DNA of 64,000 nucleotides, from NCBI RefSeq assembly GCF_005484945.1, contig NZ_CP034035.1:3906001-3970000 (forward strand), read 5' to 3'. This document shows, one piece after another, positions 33,228-44,152 of this stretch. Each line of letters begins with the position of its first letter. The stretch's first letter is position 1. The DNA is from Brenneria rubrifaciens. Lineage in GTDB: Bacteria; Pseudomonadota; Gammaproteobacteria; Enterobacterales; Enterobacteriaceae. The notes below the pieces were generated by a model, which was given only the letters and a program-made list of their open reading frames with translations, ran no database searches and was not told the origin of the DNA. The position numbers were made by a program, and so were the translations under genes.

Positions 33228-34223
33228 TTACCGAACCGATTCACGAACCATTAATTCTGGCGTTAACACCAAGACATTGGGTTCCATATCAGGATGTTCC
33301 AGACGATAAAGCAAAGTATCCACCGCGAGTTCACCAAGTGCATCTTTCGGTTGATGGATTGTCGTAAGGGGAGGAGACATGTAACGAGCCAGTTCAATAT
33401 CATCGTAACCGATAACAGCCACATCTTCCGGTATCAAAAGCCCCGCCTGATACAGCGCGCGATAAACGCCAACCGCCATGGCATCGTTACAGGCAAACAC
33501 AGCTTCAGGCTTATCTTCCAACATCAGTAAGCGCTGCATTGCCCGATAGCCGGTTTCAAATTCGAAATCACCGAATATCTCATACTCGTCAGGAATGGAT
33601 AGCCCGGCATGTTTCATCGCTTGTCGATATCCTTCAAGACGGTTGTGCGCGGTCGTTTTATCATGTGGACCGGCAATACAGGCAATTTTTCGATAACCAC
33701 GAGAAATGAGGTAGTTGGTTGCCATCTCACCGCCCAACAGCGAATTATCTTTAATAACATCAATAACACCTTCGAATGGCGCCCAATCCATCATGACCAT
33801 CGGTATAAAAGGATAGCGACTCACCATTTCAGGCGATGGACGGTGACTTTCCGTGCACATCAACAGCACGCCATCCACCCGCTTTTGCAACAGGATTTCC
33901 AGGCTACGGCTCATTCTGGCCCGATCGCCTTCGGTATTGCACAAAATCAGGCTGTAACCCCGTTCATAACAACAACGCTCAACGCCACGGACCACCTCGG
34001 CATAAAATGGGTTGTTACTGGCGGTCAGCAACATGCCAATGGTTCGCGTCTGATTTATTTTCAGGCTTCTGGCCAATGCAGAAGGCGCATAATTAAGCGC
34101 TTCAACTGCCTTCAACACTTTTTCACGAATAACGTCACTGACAAAGCGATTGTTATTGATGACATGAGAAACCGTCGAAGTTGAAACACCCGCCAGACGC
34201 GCGACATCTTTCATTGTGGCCAA
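33228..34223 (-). CDS. rbsR: Ribose operon repressor RbsR (LacI family)
   Basis: Represses rbsDACBKR; ribose releases it. LacI-type [23 protein letters not shown] with hinge helix [11 protein letters not shown], followed by a periplasmic-binding-like effector domain ending in [20 protein letters not shown]. 331 residues, one more than E. coli. It is 3 bp downstream of rbsK and the last gene of the operon, so it is under its own control. Confidence 0.97.
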   Translation of the reverse strand: MATMKDVARLAGVSTSTVSHVINNNRFVSDVIREKVLKAVEALNYAPSALARSLKINQTRTIGMLLTASNNPFYAEVVRGVERCCYERGYSLILCNTEGDRARMSRSLEILLQKRVDGVLLMCTESHRPSPEMVSRYPFIPMVMMDWAPFEGVIDVIKDNSLLGGEMATNYLISRGYRKIACIAGPHDKTTAHNRLEGYRQAMKHAGLSIPDEYEIFGDFEFETGYRAMQRLLMLEDKPEAVFACNDAMAVGVYRALYQAGLLIPEDVAVIGYDDIELARYMSPPLTTIHQPKDALGELAVDTLLYRLEHPDMEPNVLVLTPELMVRESVR

Positions 34224-34226
34224 AAA

Positions 34227-35153
34227 TCACCCCTGAGCTAACAAGAACGCATCAATCTCGTTACGCCACGGAACAGAAGGCTGAGCTCCTCGGCGCGTTA
34301 CCGCGATCGCGGCGGCCGCGTGCGCGAACTTGACGGCGGAAGACATCGGCTGATTCTCCAGCAAAGCCGTAACCAGCGCGCCGTTAAAGGTATCTCCAGC
34401 GGCGATCGTATCCACGGCTTTTACCCGATAGCCGGGAATGCGCTGACCTTCCCCCTTCACGCTCAACCATACTCCACGGCTGCCCAGCGTAATGAGGACG
34501 GTTTCGATGCCTTTGTCATGCAAAACCTGAGCGGCCCGCGTGACATCCTCTTCCGTTTGAACCATTACACCGGTCAGAAACTGCGCTTCCGTTTCATTCG
34601 GCGTAATCATATCCACCAGCGATAATAGCTCATCAGGCAATTCACGGGCAGGAGCGGGGTTTAGTATGACTTGGGTTTGGTTGCTATGGGCAAGTTTGGC
34701 AGCGGCAATAACCGTTTCCAACGGGCATTCGAGTTGCATCAGCAACGCGGAGGCATCAATAATGCGTTGCTGATAGCGGTCGAGGTAGTCTGGCGTCACG
34801 GCGGCATTCGCGCCGGCATGAATACCAATCATGTTTTCAGCTTCGCCATTAACAAAAATGAGGGCAACGCCCGTTGTTTCATTTTCGATGATTTCGACGG
34901 CCGAGACGTCAATCCGGTCATCAGATAACTGTTGGCGTAACCGGACACCAATATCATCATCCCCCACGCAAGCGATAAAAGCGGTGTCCGCACCGCTGCG
35001 ACTGGCCGCTACAGCCTGATTAGCCCCCTTTCCTCCAAAAGCGACGTTATATTGCTTACCGATCACCGTTTCACCTGGGTGGGGAAATTGCTCAAGATTA
35101 AGAATATGGTCGGCATTAATACTGCCCAGTACCACCAGCTTACCCGTTTTCAT
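34227..35153 (-). CDS. rbsK: Ribokinase
   Basis: Phosphorylates D-ribose to ribose-5-phosphate. PfkB-family signatures: GSINADHILNLEQFPHPGE and AFGGKGANQAVAA at the N-terminus and the catalytic DTIAAGDTFNGALVTALL near residue 250. The ATG at 35153 (MKTGKLVVLGSINAD) matches the E. coli start (308 residues here, 309 there); an in-frame ATG six codons upstream (MSGFSI) is possible. The ribosome binding site is weak at both. Confidence 0.96.
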   Translation of the reverse strand: MKTGKLVVLGSINADHILNLEQFPHPGETVIGKQYNVAFGGKGANQAVAASRSGADTAFIACVGDDDIGVRLRQQLSDDRIDVSAVEIIENETTGVALIFVNGEAENMIGIHAGANAAVTPDYLDRYQQRIIDASALLMQLECPLETVIAAAKLAHSNQTQVILNPAPARELPDELLSLVDMITPNETEAQFLTGVMVQTEEDVTRAAQVLHDKGIETVLITLGSRGVWLSVKGEGQRIPGYRVKAVDTIAAGDTFNGALVTALLENQPMSSAVKFAHAAAAIAVTRRGAQPSVPWRNEIDAFLLAQG

Positions 35154-35180
35154 TATGCTGAATCCCGACATGTTGGTAGT

Positions 35181-35204
35181 GCGCCACCACAAAAAGGGTG
35201 GCGC
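35181..35204 (-). repeat. Intercistronic hairpin between rbsB and rbsK
   Basis: GCGCCACC-ACAAAAAG-GGTGGCGC without a U-run. Such hairpins after binding-protein genes protect the upstream mRNA from 3' exonucleases and allow more RbsB than RbsK to be made. Confidence 0.7.
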
Positions 35205-35225
35205 CCGCCCTGCTGTTTTCTTTGA

Positions 35226-36113
35226 TTATTTTGTTACCAGTTTTAGGTCAACCGGAATAATGGCCTTAACTTTTTCGCCTTTCAGAACCTTATCCGCCGT
35301 TTCAATACCAATGACGCCAATTTGATCGGGACGCTGAGCAACGGTTGCCGCCAGTTTACCGGACTCAACCGCTTTTATACCATCCTGAGTACCATCGAAA
35401 CCGACAATCAACACATCGTTCTTACCCGCGGTCTGCAATGCTCGCAACGCGCCCAGCGCCATTTCGTCGTTCTGGGCAAACACCGCCTGCACATCCGGGT
35501 GAGCCGTCAGCAGGTTTTGCATGACGTTCAGGCCCTTGGTGCGATCGAAATCAGCAGGTTGGCTGGCCAGAATCACAAACTTATTCTTCTCGGCAGATTT
35601 CATAAAGCCAGCACCACGTTCACGGGCGGCAGACGTACCGGCGATACCTTCCAACTGGATAATTTTGGTGCCTTCACCGCTTTTTTTAGCGATAAAATCG
35701 CCAGCCACACTCCCACCGAAAGCGTTATCAGAAGCAACATGACTAACGACATCCCCGCTGCCGGCAACACGATCCAGTGTAATAACCGGTATCTTCGACT
35801 GGTTAGCCAACTTAATGGCATTACCGACCGCATCGGAGTCGGTTGGATTAATCAGCAGTACTTTCGTACCACGTACGGTCAAATCCTGAACGTTGGCCAG
35901 CTCTTTAGCTGGGTTGTTCTGAGAATCCAGCACGATCAGGTTATAACCCAGCTTATCGGCTTCTTTTTGCGCGCCATCTTTCATTGAAACAAAGAACGGG
36001 TTATTTAGTGTTGATACCACCAGAGCAATCGTATCTTTGGCTAATGCGTTGGCACTGACCATCGCGCTCAGCGCAACAGCGGGAACCAGAGTAGCCAGTT
36101 TTTTCATATTCAT
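35226..36113 (-). CDS. rbsB: Periplasmic D-ribose-binding protein RbsB
   Basis: Captures ribose for the RbsABC transporter and signals to the Trg chemoreceptor. Signal peptide [20 protein letters not shown] cut after ANALA. The mature protein begins [20 protein letters not shown], identical to the family; [20 protein letters not shown] lines the binding cleft. 295 residues (E. coli 296). Confidence 0.98.
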   Translation of the reverse strand: MNMKKLATLVPAVALSAMVSANALAKDTIALVVSTLNNPFFVSMKDGAQKEADKLGYNLIVLDSQNNPAKELANVQDLTVRGTKVLLINPTDSDAVGNAIKLANQSKIPVITLDRVAGSGDVVSHVASDNAFGGSVAGDFIAKKSGEGTKIIQLEGIAGTSAARERGAGFMKSAEKNKFVILASQPADFDRTKGLNVMQNLLTAHPDVQAVFAQNDEMALGALRALQTAGKNDVLIVGFDGTQDGIKAVESGKLAATVAQRPDQIGVIGIETADKVLKGEKVKAIIPVDLKLVTK

Positions 36114-36138
36114 AACTCAATTCCTGTGTGAATAAAGG

Positions 36139-37107
36139 TTATTTACTGCTTTTGTTATCTACCAAAACCGCCAGTAAAATAACGACCGCTTTGACGATCA
36201 TCTGGTAGTAAGAAGAAACACCTAATAGATTGAGTCCGTTGTTGAGGAAACCGAGGATCAGCGCGCCGATTAGCGTCCCGATAATACGACCTTTGCCGCC
36301 AGCCAGACTCGTGCCCCCAAGCACCACCGCCGCGATAGCATCCAGCTCATAGCCGGTTCCCGCGGTAGGTTGCGCGGAGGACAAACGGGCCACTTCAATG
36401 ATCCCTGCCAGCGCCGACAACAACCCGCACAGGGAATAGACAATAATCTTGATCTTATCAACGCTGATACCGGAAAGGCGGGTAGCCGATTCATTACCGC
36501 CCAACGCATAGATATAACGACCCAGACGCGTGTGATGCAGCATGTACCAGGCCAAGGCAAAGACGATAGCCATGATCCAGATAGGGGTTGGTACACCTAA
36601 AGGACGGCCAATACCAAACCAGCCGAAAGCTTCGGCCACATCGGAAAAACCGGTATTAATCGGGCTGCCGTTGGTATAGACCATCGTAACGCCCCGCAGC
36701 AGCAGCATCATGACCAGCGTAGCAATAAAGGCCTGAACCTTGCCTTTGGACACGATAACCCCCGTACCGGCACCGATAAGGGCACCCAATGCCAGCGCGC
36801 CAAAAGCAGCCGCCAGCGCGTTGACTTCGAAACCGACAATTGAGGCGGCGACCGCGCCCGTCAGCGCCAGCAGGGAACCCACGGAGAGATCGATACCCGA
36901 CGTGAGGATAACCAGTGTCATGCCGACCGCCATAATGGCATTAACCGAAGTTTGCTGAAGAATATTGAACAGGTTGTTCAGGGTAAAAAAGTTAGGGCTC
37001 AATGCGGAAACAATCGCAATAAGGATTAGCAGGGCAATCAGCGATTTCTGCTCTAATAGCCACTCTTTACCAGGCCAGCGTTTTGCTGTGATAGATTGAG
37101 AACTCAT
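36139..37107 (-). CDS. rbsC: Ribose ABC transporter permease RbsC
   Basis: Inner-membrane channel subunit. 322 residues with about 8-10 membrane segments; the cytoplasmic N-terminus is followed by the first helix [20 protein letters not shown], and the EAA-like segment is [21 protein letters not shown]. Its start overlaps the rbsA stop by 4 bp (ATGA). Confidence 0.97.
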   Translation of the reverse strand: MSSQSITAKRWPGKEWLLEQKSLIALLILIAIVSALSPNFFTLNNLFNILQQTSVNAIMAVGMTLVILTSGIDLSVGSLLALTGAVAASIVGFEVNALAAAFGALALGALIGAGTGVIVSKGKVQAFIATLVMMLLLRGVTMVYTNGSPINTGFSDVAEAFGWFGIGRPLGVPTPIWIMAIVFALAWYMLHHTRLGRYIYALGGNESATRLSGISVDKIKIIVYSLCGLLSALAGIIEVARLSSAQPTAGTGYELDAIAAVVLGGTSLAGGKGRIIGTLIGALILGFLNNGLNLLGVSSYYQMIVKAVVILLAVLVDNKSSK

Positions 37108-38621
37108 ATCTGACTTATCTCCTGCTTTACGCCGTATTGCTTACCAACAGCCGCGGCCATTAGCGCTTCCTGGGTGGCCTGCTCAATCGGAAATTCACCA
37201 CTCAAGCGGCCTTCATGCATCACGATAATGCGGTCACTCATTCCCAACACTTCGGGCATTTCGGATGAAACCAAAATAATGCTCAGCCCTTCTTGTTTGA
37301 ACTGATTGATTAGCTGGTAAATCTCTTTCTTCGCTCCTACATCAACACCGCGAGTAGGTTCATCAAGAATCAGCACGTTAGGACGGGTCATTAAGCCGCG
37401 AGCAATGGCGACTTTTTGCTGATTCCCCCCCGATAGCAACCCGATGGGCTGTTCCATTGACGGGGTTTTGATATTGAAAAGGCGAATAAAATCACCAACA
37501 ACCAGTTGTTCTTCCGGGTGCTTGATCTGACCGCCTCGACGGCTGAAATACCGTAACGCCGTGAGCGACATGTTCTCTTTCACCGACATGCCCAGAACCA
37601 GCCCGTCACGTTTACGGTCTTCAGAAATATAGACGATGCCGTTTGCCAGACCATCCTGGGGGTTACGGGTCATCACTTCACGACCGTCCAGCACGACAGA
37701 GCCGCCAGTCCGCGATAAGGCGCCGTAAAGTATTTTCATCAACTCGGTCCGGCCTGCGCCCATCAGTCCCGCGACACCAAGAATTTCGCCTTTGCGCACG
37801 GTGAAACTGACGTTCTCAACTCCCGGACCGGAAAGATTCTCTACCTTCAGACGTACGCCTCCCGGCGCCTGATTCAGCCGCGGAAACTGCTCTTCCAGTT
37901 TACGGCCCACCATCATCTCAATCAGCGTATCTTCCCGCAGTTCGCCGACCGGACATTCACCAATGAATCGGCCGTCACGCAATACGGTGACGTCATCGCA
38001 TATTTCAAAAATTTCTTTCAGACGATGAGAGATGTAAACAATGCCGCGCCCCTGAGACCGGAACTCTTTAATCACGCTGAATAGCGAGGCCGTTTCGCTA
38101 TCCGTCAGCGCATCGGTAGGTTCATCCATCACGATGACTTTTGATTCAAAACTTAATACCTTGGCGATTTCGACCATCTGCTGATCGCCAATCGACAACT
38201 CACCCACCAGGCGGCGGCTGTCATAACGCAGATTCAGACGCTTCAGCAGTTTGTCCGATTCCGCATACATCTTGCTCCAGTCAATGCGACCAAAACGGTT
38301 GGTAAATTCACGCCCCAGAAAAATGTTCTCTGCAATCGTCAGTTGAGGTATCAGGTTCAATTCCTGATGAATAATGCCGATCCCCGCTTCCTGAGAGGCT
38401 TTGGGACCGCTGAAACTCACTTCATTACCGAGGAAATACAGACTGCCGGCATCTTTGCTGTAAATCCCGGTCAGCACTTTCATCATGGTGGATTTACCCG
38501 CGCCATTCTCGCCCACCAGCGCCATCACTTTTCCCGGATAAACATTTAATGCCGCGCCAGACAGCGCCTTAACGCCGGGGAAAGATTTCGTTATTCCTTG
38601 CAGTTGCAGTAAAGGTTGCAT
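37104..38621 (-). CDS. rbsA: Ribose ABC transporter ATP-binding protein RbsA
   Basis: Fused double ATPase that powers ribose import. The first half has Walker [13 protein letters not shown] and Walker [12 protein letters not shown]; the second has the degenerate loop [12 protein letters not shown], signature [15 protein letters not shown] and [12 protein letters not shown]. 505 residues (E. coli 501). Between rbsD (7 bp upstream) and rbsC (overlapping). Confidence 0.98.
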   Translation of the reverse strand: MQPLLQLQGITKSFPGVKALSGAALNVYPGKVMALVGENGAGKSTMMKVLTGIYSKDAGSLYFLGNEVSFSGPKASQEAGIGIIHQELNLIPQLTIAENIFLGREFTNRFGRIDWSKMYAESDKLLKRLNLRYDSRRLVGELSIGDQQMVEIAKVLSFESKVIVMDEPTDALTDSETASLFSVIKEFRSQGRGIVYISHRLKEIFEICDDVTVLRDGRFIGECPVGELREDTLIEMMVGRKLEEQFPRLNQAPGGVRLKVENLSGPGVENVSFTVRKGEILGVAGLMGAGRTELMKILYGALSRTGGSVVLDGREVMTRNPQDGLANGIVYISEDRKRDGLVLGMSVKENMSLTALRYFSRRGGQIKHPEEQLVVGDFIRLFNIKTPSMEQPIGLLSGGNQQKVAIARGLMTRPNVLILDEPTRGVDVGAKKEIYQLINQFKQEGLSIILVSSEMPEVLGMSDRIIVMHEGRLSGEFPIEQATQEALMAAAVGKQYGVKQEISQI

Positions 38622-38628
38622 TGATGCC

Positions 38629-39048
38629 TCAGAACGTTACACCAGCACAAAGGATGATATTGGCATACGGGGAACACTCCCCACTGCGAATAATGGCTCT
38701 GCTTCTCCCGCTTTGGATCTTAAACTCTTCGTGGCGGACATAATGCAAAGCAATTGAGTTTCCCTGGCGCTGCTCAAGTTGGCTTAATTGATCAAGTAAT
38801 GCCTCATGGAGTATTGGATTTTTTTTAATAATTTCTTCCGCCAGGATAGCGGCCTCGACCTGCATCTCACTGGTTACCGCGTTAACCACCTGCAAAAAGG
38901 TGGGTACATTGTGCGTTAACGCCAGATCGATTCGAGGGGTGGTGTGGGGAATCGGTAAACCCGCATCGGAAATAACCACCCGATCGGTATGTCCCAAACG
39001 GGAAATAACGCAAGAAACCTCAGAATTCAGTAAAGCCGCCTTTTTCAT
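38629..39048 (-). CDS. rbsD: D-ribose pyranase RbsD
   Basis: Interconverts the pyran and furan forms of ribose after import so that RbsK can act. 139 residues from the ATG at 39048 ([20 protein letters not shown]), the same length as E. coli; in-frame codons upstream run into the promoter. The C-terminus [19 protein letters not shown] is invariant. First gene of the operon. Confidence 0.97.
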   Translation of the reverse strand: MKKAALLNSEVSCVISRLGHTDRVVISDAGLPIPHTTPRIDLALTHNVPTFLQVVNAVTSEMQVEAAILAEEIIKKNPILHEALLDQLSQLEQRQGNSIALHYVRHEEFKIQSGRSRAIIRSGECSPYANIILCAGVTF

Positions 39049-39170
39049 CGCTATGTCCCACTCGCGAAACGTTTCGCTGAAAATATTGTATAAAGAGAAT
39101 GTTGAAAGGCAACGAAGATACAGCAAAATTGTGATCGCTATCGAAACGTTTCGTTGCTGCAAAAACCAGA
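39049..39170 (-). promoter_or_regulatory. rbs promoter with two RbsR-type operators
   Basis: Two copies of the CGAAACGTTTCG palindrome lie 77 bp apart: within GCGAAACGTTTCGC at 39064-39077 and at 39142-39153. Between them, on the minus strand, TTGCCT (16-bp spacer) TACAAT is a fair promoter. TGTGATCGCTATCGA at 39131-39145 has one good CRP half-site next to the distal operator. The spacing suggests repression by a looped or co-occupied RbsR pair, but that is inference. Confidence 0.78.
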
Positions 39171-39283
39171 CATATGGATGAGGAGGTTCAAAAGAAATAA
39201 CATGCTGACGGGGAGAAATGCATGAAGAAATTCATTGCGTCTTTCTTGTCACAATCGGCCTAAGTCACCAGCGGCAGGAAAGC

Positions 39284-39303
39284 GGGCGGCGTGTTATCCG
39301 CCC
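39284..39303 (-). terminator. Hairpin after the ygiW-like gene
   Basis: GGGCGG...CCGCCC stem with an 8-nt loop, about 20 bp beyond the stop, followed on the minus strand by a short T-run (GCTTTCC). The remaining bases to rbsD hold only a 13-codon ORF at 39222-39263. Confidence 0.55.
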
Positions 39304-39322
39304 TTCAGGTGCGATATGACGC

Positions 39323-39721
39323 TTAGATTTTTTTCAGATGCTTGACATCCAACTCGGACGAATTGAACCCTTTATCAAGTTCTCCCTGCAACTCAACCTT
39401 GTCCTGAGGCGTTACGGTCTGTCCGTTCCAGTATTTGTCATCAATTTCGACCGTAATGGTGCCGGACTCGTCACGGAACAAATAGTCTTCATCTCCAATG
39501 CGCTGTTCGATGGTGCCACGCAGGGTAACCCAGCTATCATCTTTCATCTCTTTCGCTTTCGCGACAGTCGTTACGCTCCCCTGAGCGCCGACGAATCCGC
39601 CAGCGGCAGTCTGACCGTTAGCGGTCGATGCTTTCGGGTCTACAAATCCACCGGTTTGCGCGGCGAAAACCGGCGCGGTGCACAATGCGATGATAGCGAA
39701 TGCAGATGCTGTTTTTTTCAT
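39323..39721 (-). CDS. ygiW: Periplasmic OB-fold (BOF) protein, YgiW/YdeI type
   Basis: Secreted single-domain OB-fold protein; YgiW is tied to stress tolerance in related bacteria, ligand unknown. The ATG at 39721 gives 132 residues with signal peptide MKKTASAFAIIALCTAPVFA cut before AQTGGF. The core is typical: GGFVGAQGSVTTVAKAKEMK, DDSWVTLRGTIEQRIG, YLFRDESGTITVEID. Divergent from qseB, an arrangement also found in E. coli, and probably QseB-controlled. Confidence 0.9.
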   Translation of the reverse strand: MKKTASAFAIIALCTAPVFAAQTGGFVDPKASTANGQTAAGGFVGAQGSVTTVAKAKEMKDDSWVTLRGTIEQRIGDEDYLFRDESGTITVEIDDKYWNGQTVTPQDKVELQGELDKGFNSSELDVKHLKKI

Positions 39722-39805
39722 TGGTTGGTTTCCTTGGTTCTTTCTATTTGTAGTGCAGTAAAACTGCGCGATATCTGTCTTACGTAGAAAGTAGAACAAA
39801 ATGTT

Positions 39806-39821
39806 CTTAACAGAATCTTAA
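39806..39821 (-). promoter_or_regulatory. CTTAA direct repeat, candidate QseB/PmrA-type site
   Basis: CTTAA occurs at 39806-39810 and again at 39817-39821, exactly 11 bp apart, the spacing of OmpR-family direct repeats such as the PmrA and QseB boxes. It lies in the 220-bp gap between the divergent ygiW and qseB genes. Confidence 0.55.
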
Positions 39822-39944
39822 GGATAGTTCAGGTTTCCTTATAGGTATGAATACTGCGAAGCGCACCGCATTTAGCGGTTTTCCAGTTGTCAGTATCTTG
39901 CGTTAAACCGTATAACATTCCTGTAAGCAATAAGGTGGACGATG

Positions 39945-40607
39945 ATGAGAATATTGTTAATCGAGGACGACCGTTTAATCGGAGATGGCCTCAAGGCCGG
40001 GTTAATTAAGCTCGGTTTCAGCGTTGACTGGTTTATCCAGGGGAAAGAGGGCTTAGCGGCGATGGATGCCGCCCCTTATGACGCGGTTGTTCTCGATCTC
40101 AGTCTGCCGGAAATTGACGGGCTGGACATCTTGCGCCGCTGGCGTCAGGCCGGTCACGATGAGCCCGTATTAATCCTTACCGCGCGGGATGCGCTGGAAC
40201 AGCGGGTTGAAGGCTTACAACTGGGCGCGGATGATTATCTGTGTAAACCTTTTGCACTGGCGGAAGTCGCTGCCCGTCTGCAAGCGTTAATCCGCCGTCG
40301 GCATGGTCAATTACAACCAACCCTGACGCATGGCGCCGTGTCACTTGAACCTGCTTCCCGTGCAGTGACGTTCAACAATGAACCGCTGACGCTTAAATCC
40401 CGCGAGCTGGCGCTGCTGGAACTGTTTTTAATGAACCCCAACCGCGTACTGACGCGCTCACAGTTGGAAGAAAAGCTTTATAGCTGGGACGAAGATGTTT
40501 CCAGTAATGCCGTAGAAGTCCATATTCACCATTTGCGTAAAAAACTGGGCAGCGATTTTATCCGCACCGTACACGGGGTCGGCTATATCTTAGGAGATGC
40601 GGCATGA
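39945..40607 (+). CDS. qseB: Response regulator QseB
   Basis: OmpR-family regulator partnered with QseC. Receiver domain with phosphoacceptor Asp51 ([12 protein letters not shown]) and Lys in [14 protein letters not shown]-terminal winged helix with [17 protein letters not shown] and [12 protein letters not shown]. Two adjacent ATGs exist (39942, 39945); the second has AAGGTGG at a better spacing of 6 nt and matches the E. coli start MRILLIEDD. Overlaps qseC by 4 bp. Confidence 0.93.
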   Translation: MRILLIEDDRLIGDGLKAGLIKLGFSVDWFIQGKEGLAAMDAAPYDAVVLDLSLPEIDGLDILRRWRQAGHDEPVLILTARDALEQRVEGLQLGADDYLCKPFALAEVAARLQALIRRRHGQLQPTLTHGAVSLEPASRAVTFNNEPLTLKSRELALLELFLMNPNRVLTRSQLEEKLYSWDEDVSSNAVEVHIHHLRKKLGSDFIRTVHGVGYILGDAA

Positions 40608-41944
40608 CGCATCTCAGCCTGCGTTTGCGTCTGATTGCGGGTTTCATTCTGCTGACGTTGATCTGCTGGGGGATCGCCGGATTGCTTTCGTGGTATCAAA
40701 CCCGCCATAACGTTAACGAACTGTTTGATACGCAACAGATGCTATTCGCCAAGCGTTTAGCCACGATGAATCCAGGTGAAATCAAGGCGGGATCACCGTC
40801 ATTGCCCAAAACCAAAAACCTGGAGCGAGGCCAACAGGAGGACGATGCGCTGGCCTTTGCCATTTTTACCCGCGATGGTGAGATGGTGCTGAATGACGGT
40901 GAAAACGGGAAAGATTTTATTTTCAACAACTCACGAAACGGTTTTAGCGATGGTAGGTTACGCGATGATGACGACCAATGGCGACTGGTGTGGCTGTCAA
41001 CGGCGGACGATCGTTATGTCGTCGTCGTGGGACAGGAATGGGAATACCGTCAGGAAATGGTGCTGGATATTGTTAAAACCAACCTGATGCCCTGGCTGTT
41101 CGCTCTCCCGGTCATGCTGCTTTTGATGTTCTGGCTAATTACCCGCGAGCTGTCGCCGCTGCAACGCATTACCTCGCAGTTGCGTCAACGCCCCCCTGAA
41201 GCGGATACCCCTCTGGACATCCAGCACGTTCCAAAAGAAGTCCGCCCGCTGGTAAACGAACTGAACCATCTGTTTACCCGAATTAGCGATATGCTGGTAC
41301 GCGAACGACGATTCACATCCGATGCGGCTCATGAACTGCGCAGTCCGCTGGCGGCGCTGAAGGTACAGACGGAAGTTGTCCAATTGGCGCATGACGATGA
41401 AGCCGTCAGACTCCATGCGCTGACTAATCTGGACAAAGGGATAGACCGGGCAACCCGTCTGGTGGATCAGCTATTAACGTTGTCACGCCTGGATTCCGAA
41501 TCACTACAGAACGGCAGGCAAACCATTCAACTACAGGAACTGATGCGGCAGGTTGTGATCGACCATTATCACCAGGCGAAAACTGCTGGGATTGAATTGA
41601 TGCTGGATTTACCCAACGATCCTGTGAGCCGTCAGGGGCATCCGCTGCTGCTGACGCTTTTGATTCGTAATCTATTGGATAATGCCATCCGCTATAGTCA
41701 CGCTGGCGGCACAATTCGTCTGCAACTCACGTCTCAGGGTTTTCAGGTTATCGATGAAGGCCCTGGCATAAGCGACGATGCGTTGACCCGGATCGGAGAG
41801 CGTTTTTTCCGTCCCCCCGGACAGAAAAAATCCGGCAGCGGTTTAGGCATCTCCATCGTAAACAATATCGCCAAACTGCACGGCATGCGAGTGACTTTCG
41901 CCAATCGATCTGAAGGGGGGTTGAAGGTTAGGGTAAATTGGTAA
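40604..41944 (+). CDS. qseC: Sensor histidine kinase QseC
   Basis: Inner-membrane sensor for QseB, reported to respond to autoinducer-3 and catecholamines in enteric pathogens. Membrane segments at about 10-30 and 162-180 flank a periplasmic domain of 130 residues, then HAMP, phospho-His243 in [18 protein letters not shown] box [11 protein letters not shown] and G box [12 protein letters not shown]. 446 residues (E. coli 449). The periplasmic part is the least conserved, so the signal could differ. Convergent with kup; a 7-of-8 stem (AAGGCCAG/CTGACCTT, 41944-41965) may end both transcripts. Confidence 0.93.
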   Translation: MTHLSLRLRLIAGFILLTLICWGIAGLLSWYQTRHNVNELFDTQQMLFAKRLATMNPGEIKAGSPSLPKTKNLERGQQEDDALAFAIFTRDGEMVLNDGENGKDFIFNNSRNGFSDGRLRDDDDQWRLVWLSTADDRYVVVVGQEWEYRQEMVLDIVKTNLMPWLFALPVMLLLMFWLITRELSPLQRITSQLRQRPPEADTPLDIQHVPKEVRPLVNELNHLFTRISDMLVRERRFTSDAAHELRSPLAALKVQTEVVQLAHDDEAVRLHALTNLDKGIDRATRLVDQLLTLSRLDSESLQNGRQTIQLQELMRQVVIDHYHQAKTAGIELMLDLPNDPVSRQGHPLLLTLLIRNLLDNAIRYSHAGGTIRLQLTSQGFQVIDEGPGISDDALTRIGERFFRPPGQKKSGSGLGISIVNNIAKLHGMRVTFANRSEGGLKVRVNW

Positions 41945-41972
41945 AGGCCAGATTTCCCTGACCTTACATGAT

Positions 41973-43841
41973 TTAAATTTCCACCTGAATCCCCAGTTCA
42001 ATCAACCTGTTAGGGGGGATTTCAAACTGATCGGCCGCGCGTAGCGCATTACGGCTGAGCATCATGAAAAGTTTGCCGCGTAATCGCAGATACCACGGGC
42101 GTTTCCCCATTGTCAGCGATTCGTTGGACATAAAGAACGATGTCTCTATCATCTGGCAGGTTAACCCATCCTGCCAGCAACGATGAAACACCTCTTCCAC
42201 ATTGGGCCTTTCACGCCAACCATAGTTGGCAATGACCCGCCAAAACGTCGGAGAAAGCTGTTCTACCGTAACCCGGCGAGCGTTAAGCACGTAGGGCGCA
42301 TCTTCGGTTCGCATGGTTAACAGCACCACGCGCTCATGCAATATCTTGTTATGCTTGAGGTTATGTAAAAGCGCGAACGGAATGACATGCGTGGCGCGAG
42401 ACAGATAAACGGCCGTTCCCGGCACACGCACCGGCGGTGATTTTTCCAGTGACGAAATCATCGCATCCAGCGAATTGCCATGCTCATGCAGACGGCGCAA
42501 TAACCGGAAACGTTCACTTTTCCAGGTGGTCATAATGACAAACATCACCATGCCCAACGCCAACGGCAGCCAACCGCCTGAAAAAATCTTCACTACGTTT
42601 GCCAGGAACATAGGGACATCAATGAACAGCAGGCTGGTGAGTAATATCCACACCAGATAGCGATGCCAGTGCCAGTTTTTTATCGCCACCGTACAGAACA
42701 AAATGCTGGTTATCACCATCGTACCTGTCACCGCGATGCCGTAAGCCGCCGCCAGATTGCTAGAGTGTTCAAAACTGACAATCACGATCACCACAGCGAT
42801 ATATAACAGCCAGTTAATCGCCGGGATATAGATCTGCCCAGATTCCATATCAGAAGTATGAACAATACGCATCGGGGGCAAATAACCGAGACGAACCGCC
42901 TGACGAGTCAGGGAAAACACGCCTGAAATCACGGCCTGCGAAGCAATGATCGTCGCCAGCGTAGCCAATATCATCAGCGGAATCAGCGCCCAGTCGGGAG
43001 CCAGCAAGAAAAAGGGGTTTTTAATGGCCTCCGGGTTTTTCAGCAGCAGTGCGCCCTGACCAAAATAGTTTAACACCAGCGACGGTAACACCACGGTAAA
43101 CCAGGCCAAGCGAATAGGGAATTTGCCAAAATGCCCCATATCCGCATACAACGCTTCCACGCCGGTGATGGCCAGCACCACGGCTCCCAGCGCAAAGAAA
43201 GAAACCATTTTGTATTCGGTGAAAAAGTGCACCGCACGTATCGGATTCAATGCCCGCAACACTTCAGGGTTTTCAATGACGCTGCGCGCACCAAGTATTC
43301 CCAGCGTAAGAAACCAAACCAGCATCACCGGGGCAAACAATTTTCCCACGCTGCCCGTACCATGCTTTTGAATAACAAACAGTAGCGTCAGAACAAGAAT
43401 CGACAGTGGAACGATATAGTTGTCCAGGGAAGGAGCGGCGATTTCCAACCCTTCCATGGCGGACATCACTGATATCGCCGGCGTAATGACCACCTCACCA
43501 TAGAAAAAACTGCCGCCAATCAACCCCATGATCACCAGTACAGACGTCATTCGGTCCGACGAGTTACGTCCGGCCAGCGACATCAGGGTGAGTATTCCGC
43601 CTTCGCCTGCATTATCCGCTCTCATCACATAGGTCAGATATTTAAGCGAGACCACTATGATCAATAGCCAAAAGATTAGAGAGAGAAAACCAAATACTGA
43701 ATCGGGTTCGACACCAAAACCAAATTGCCCAGATAAACACTCCCTGAGGGTGTAAAGCGGACTGGTTCCAATGTCTCCATAGACTACGCCTATCGCCGCC
43801 AGCGTTACTGCCGGAAGCGAACGTTTATGTTCTGAGCTCAT
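41973..43841 (-). CDS. kup: Low-affinity potassium transporter Kup (TrkD)
   Basis: Proton-coupled K+ uptake system important at acidic pH. About 12 membrane segments over residues 10-430, then a cytoplasmic domain. The signature [19 protein letters not shown] follows the N-terminus. The ATG at 43841 ([18 protein letters not shown]) gives 622 residues, equal to E. coli; the open frame upstream adds 38 unrelated residues. The C-terminal [15 protein letters not shown] is conserved. Confidence 0.97.
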   Translation of the reverse strand: MSSEHKRSLPAVTLAAIGVVYGDIGTSPLYTLRECLSGQFGFGVEPDSVFGFLSLIFWLLIIVVSLKYLTYVMRADNAGEGGILTLMSLAGRNSSDRMTSVLVIMGLIGGSFFYGEVVITPAISVMSAMEGLEIAAPSLDNYIVPLSILVLTLLFVIQKHGTGSVGKLFAPVMLVWFLTLGILGARSVIENPEVLRALNPIRAVHFFTEYKMVSFFALGAVVLAITGVEALYADMGHFGKFPIRLAWFTVVLPSLVLNYFGQGALLLKNPEAIKNPFFLLAPDWALIPLMILATLATIIASQAVISGVFSLTRQAVRLGYLPPMRIVHTSDMESGQIYIPAINWLLYIAVVIVIVSFEHSSNLAAAYGIAVTGTMVITSILFCTVAIKNWHWHRYLVWILLTSLLFIDVPMFLANVVKIFSGGWLPLALGMVMFVIMTTWKSERFRLLRRLHEHGNSLDAMISSLEKSPPVRVPGTAVYLSRATHVIPFALLHNLKHNKILHERVVLLTMRTEDAPYVLNARRVTVEQLSPTFWRVIANYGWRERPNVEEVFHRCWQDGLTCQMIETSFFMSNESLTMGKRPWYLRLRGKLFMMLSRNALRAADQFEIPPNRLIELGIQVEI

Positions 43842-44152
43842 AAACCTTATCTTCTTTATCCATTCTGTCAGCAAAGGGAAGGGAAGCACTTCTGCTCCCC
43901 AAAAGCGCACAGTATGCACAAAGCGATCGCGTACATAAAACCATGTTATGCACAAAAAAAGGCAAAAACCTATTTTTATATTAAGTACGAAACATCCTGC
44001 AAAAGGTGGTTTATTGATTAATCAACCTTAATCATGCTAATAAAAATCTGTGATCTACCGATTATTATTACTATTGACTTTATAAAATTCAGATTTTCCT
44101 GAAAACAACTGTTTCACTTTCCGAACAACACCATGGGAATAATTGATTAATT
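43842..44152. promoter_or_regulatory. kup-ravA divergent intergenic region
   Basis: 311 AT-rich bp without a gene. It contains a 12-bp palindrome TTGATTAATCAA near 44014 and a repeat of TGCACAAA (near 43914 and 43950). TTGACTT at about 44071 could be a ravA -35 element. No regulator can be named with confidence. Confidence 0.4.

Noticed and set aside
39222..39263. 13-codon ORF ([13 protein letters not shown]) with a ribosome binding site, downstream of the ygiW-like gene
   Set aside because: Too short to support; it could be the start of a lost secreted protein or chance. No homologue is recognised.
44014..44025. TTGATTAATCAA as an FNR site before ravA
   Set aside because: It has the two half-sites but only 2 bp between them rather than 4, so it does not meet the FNR consensus.
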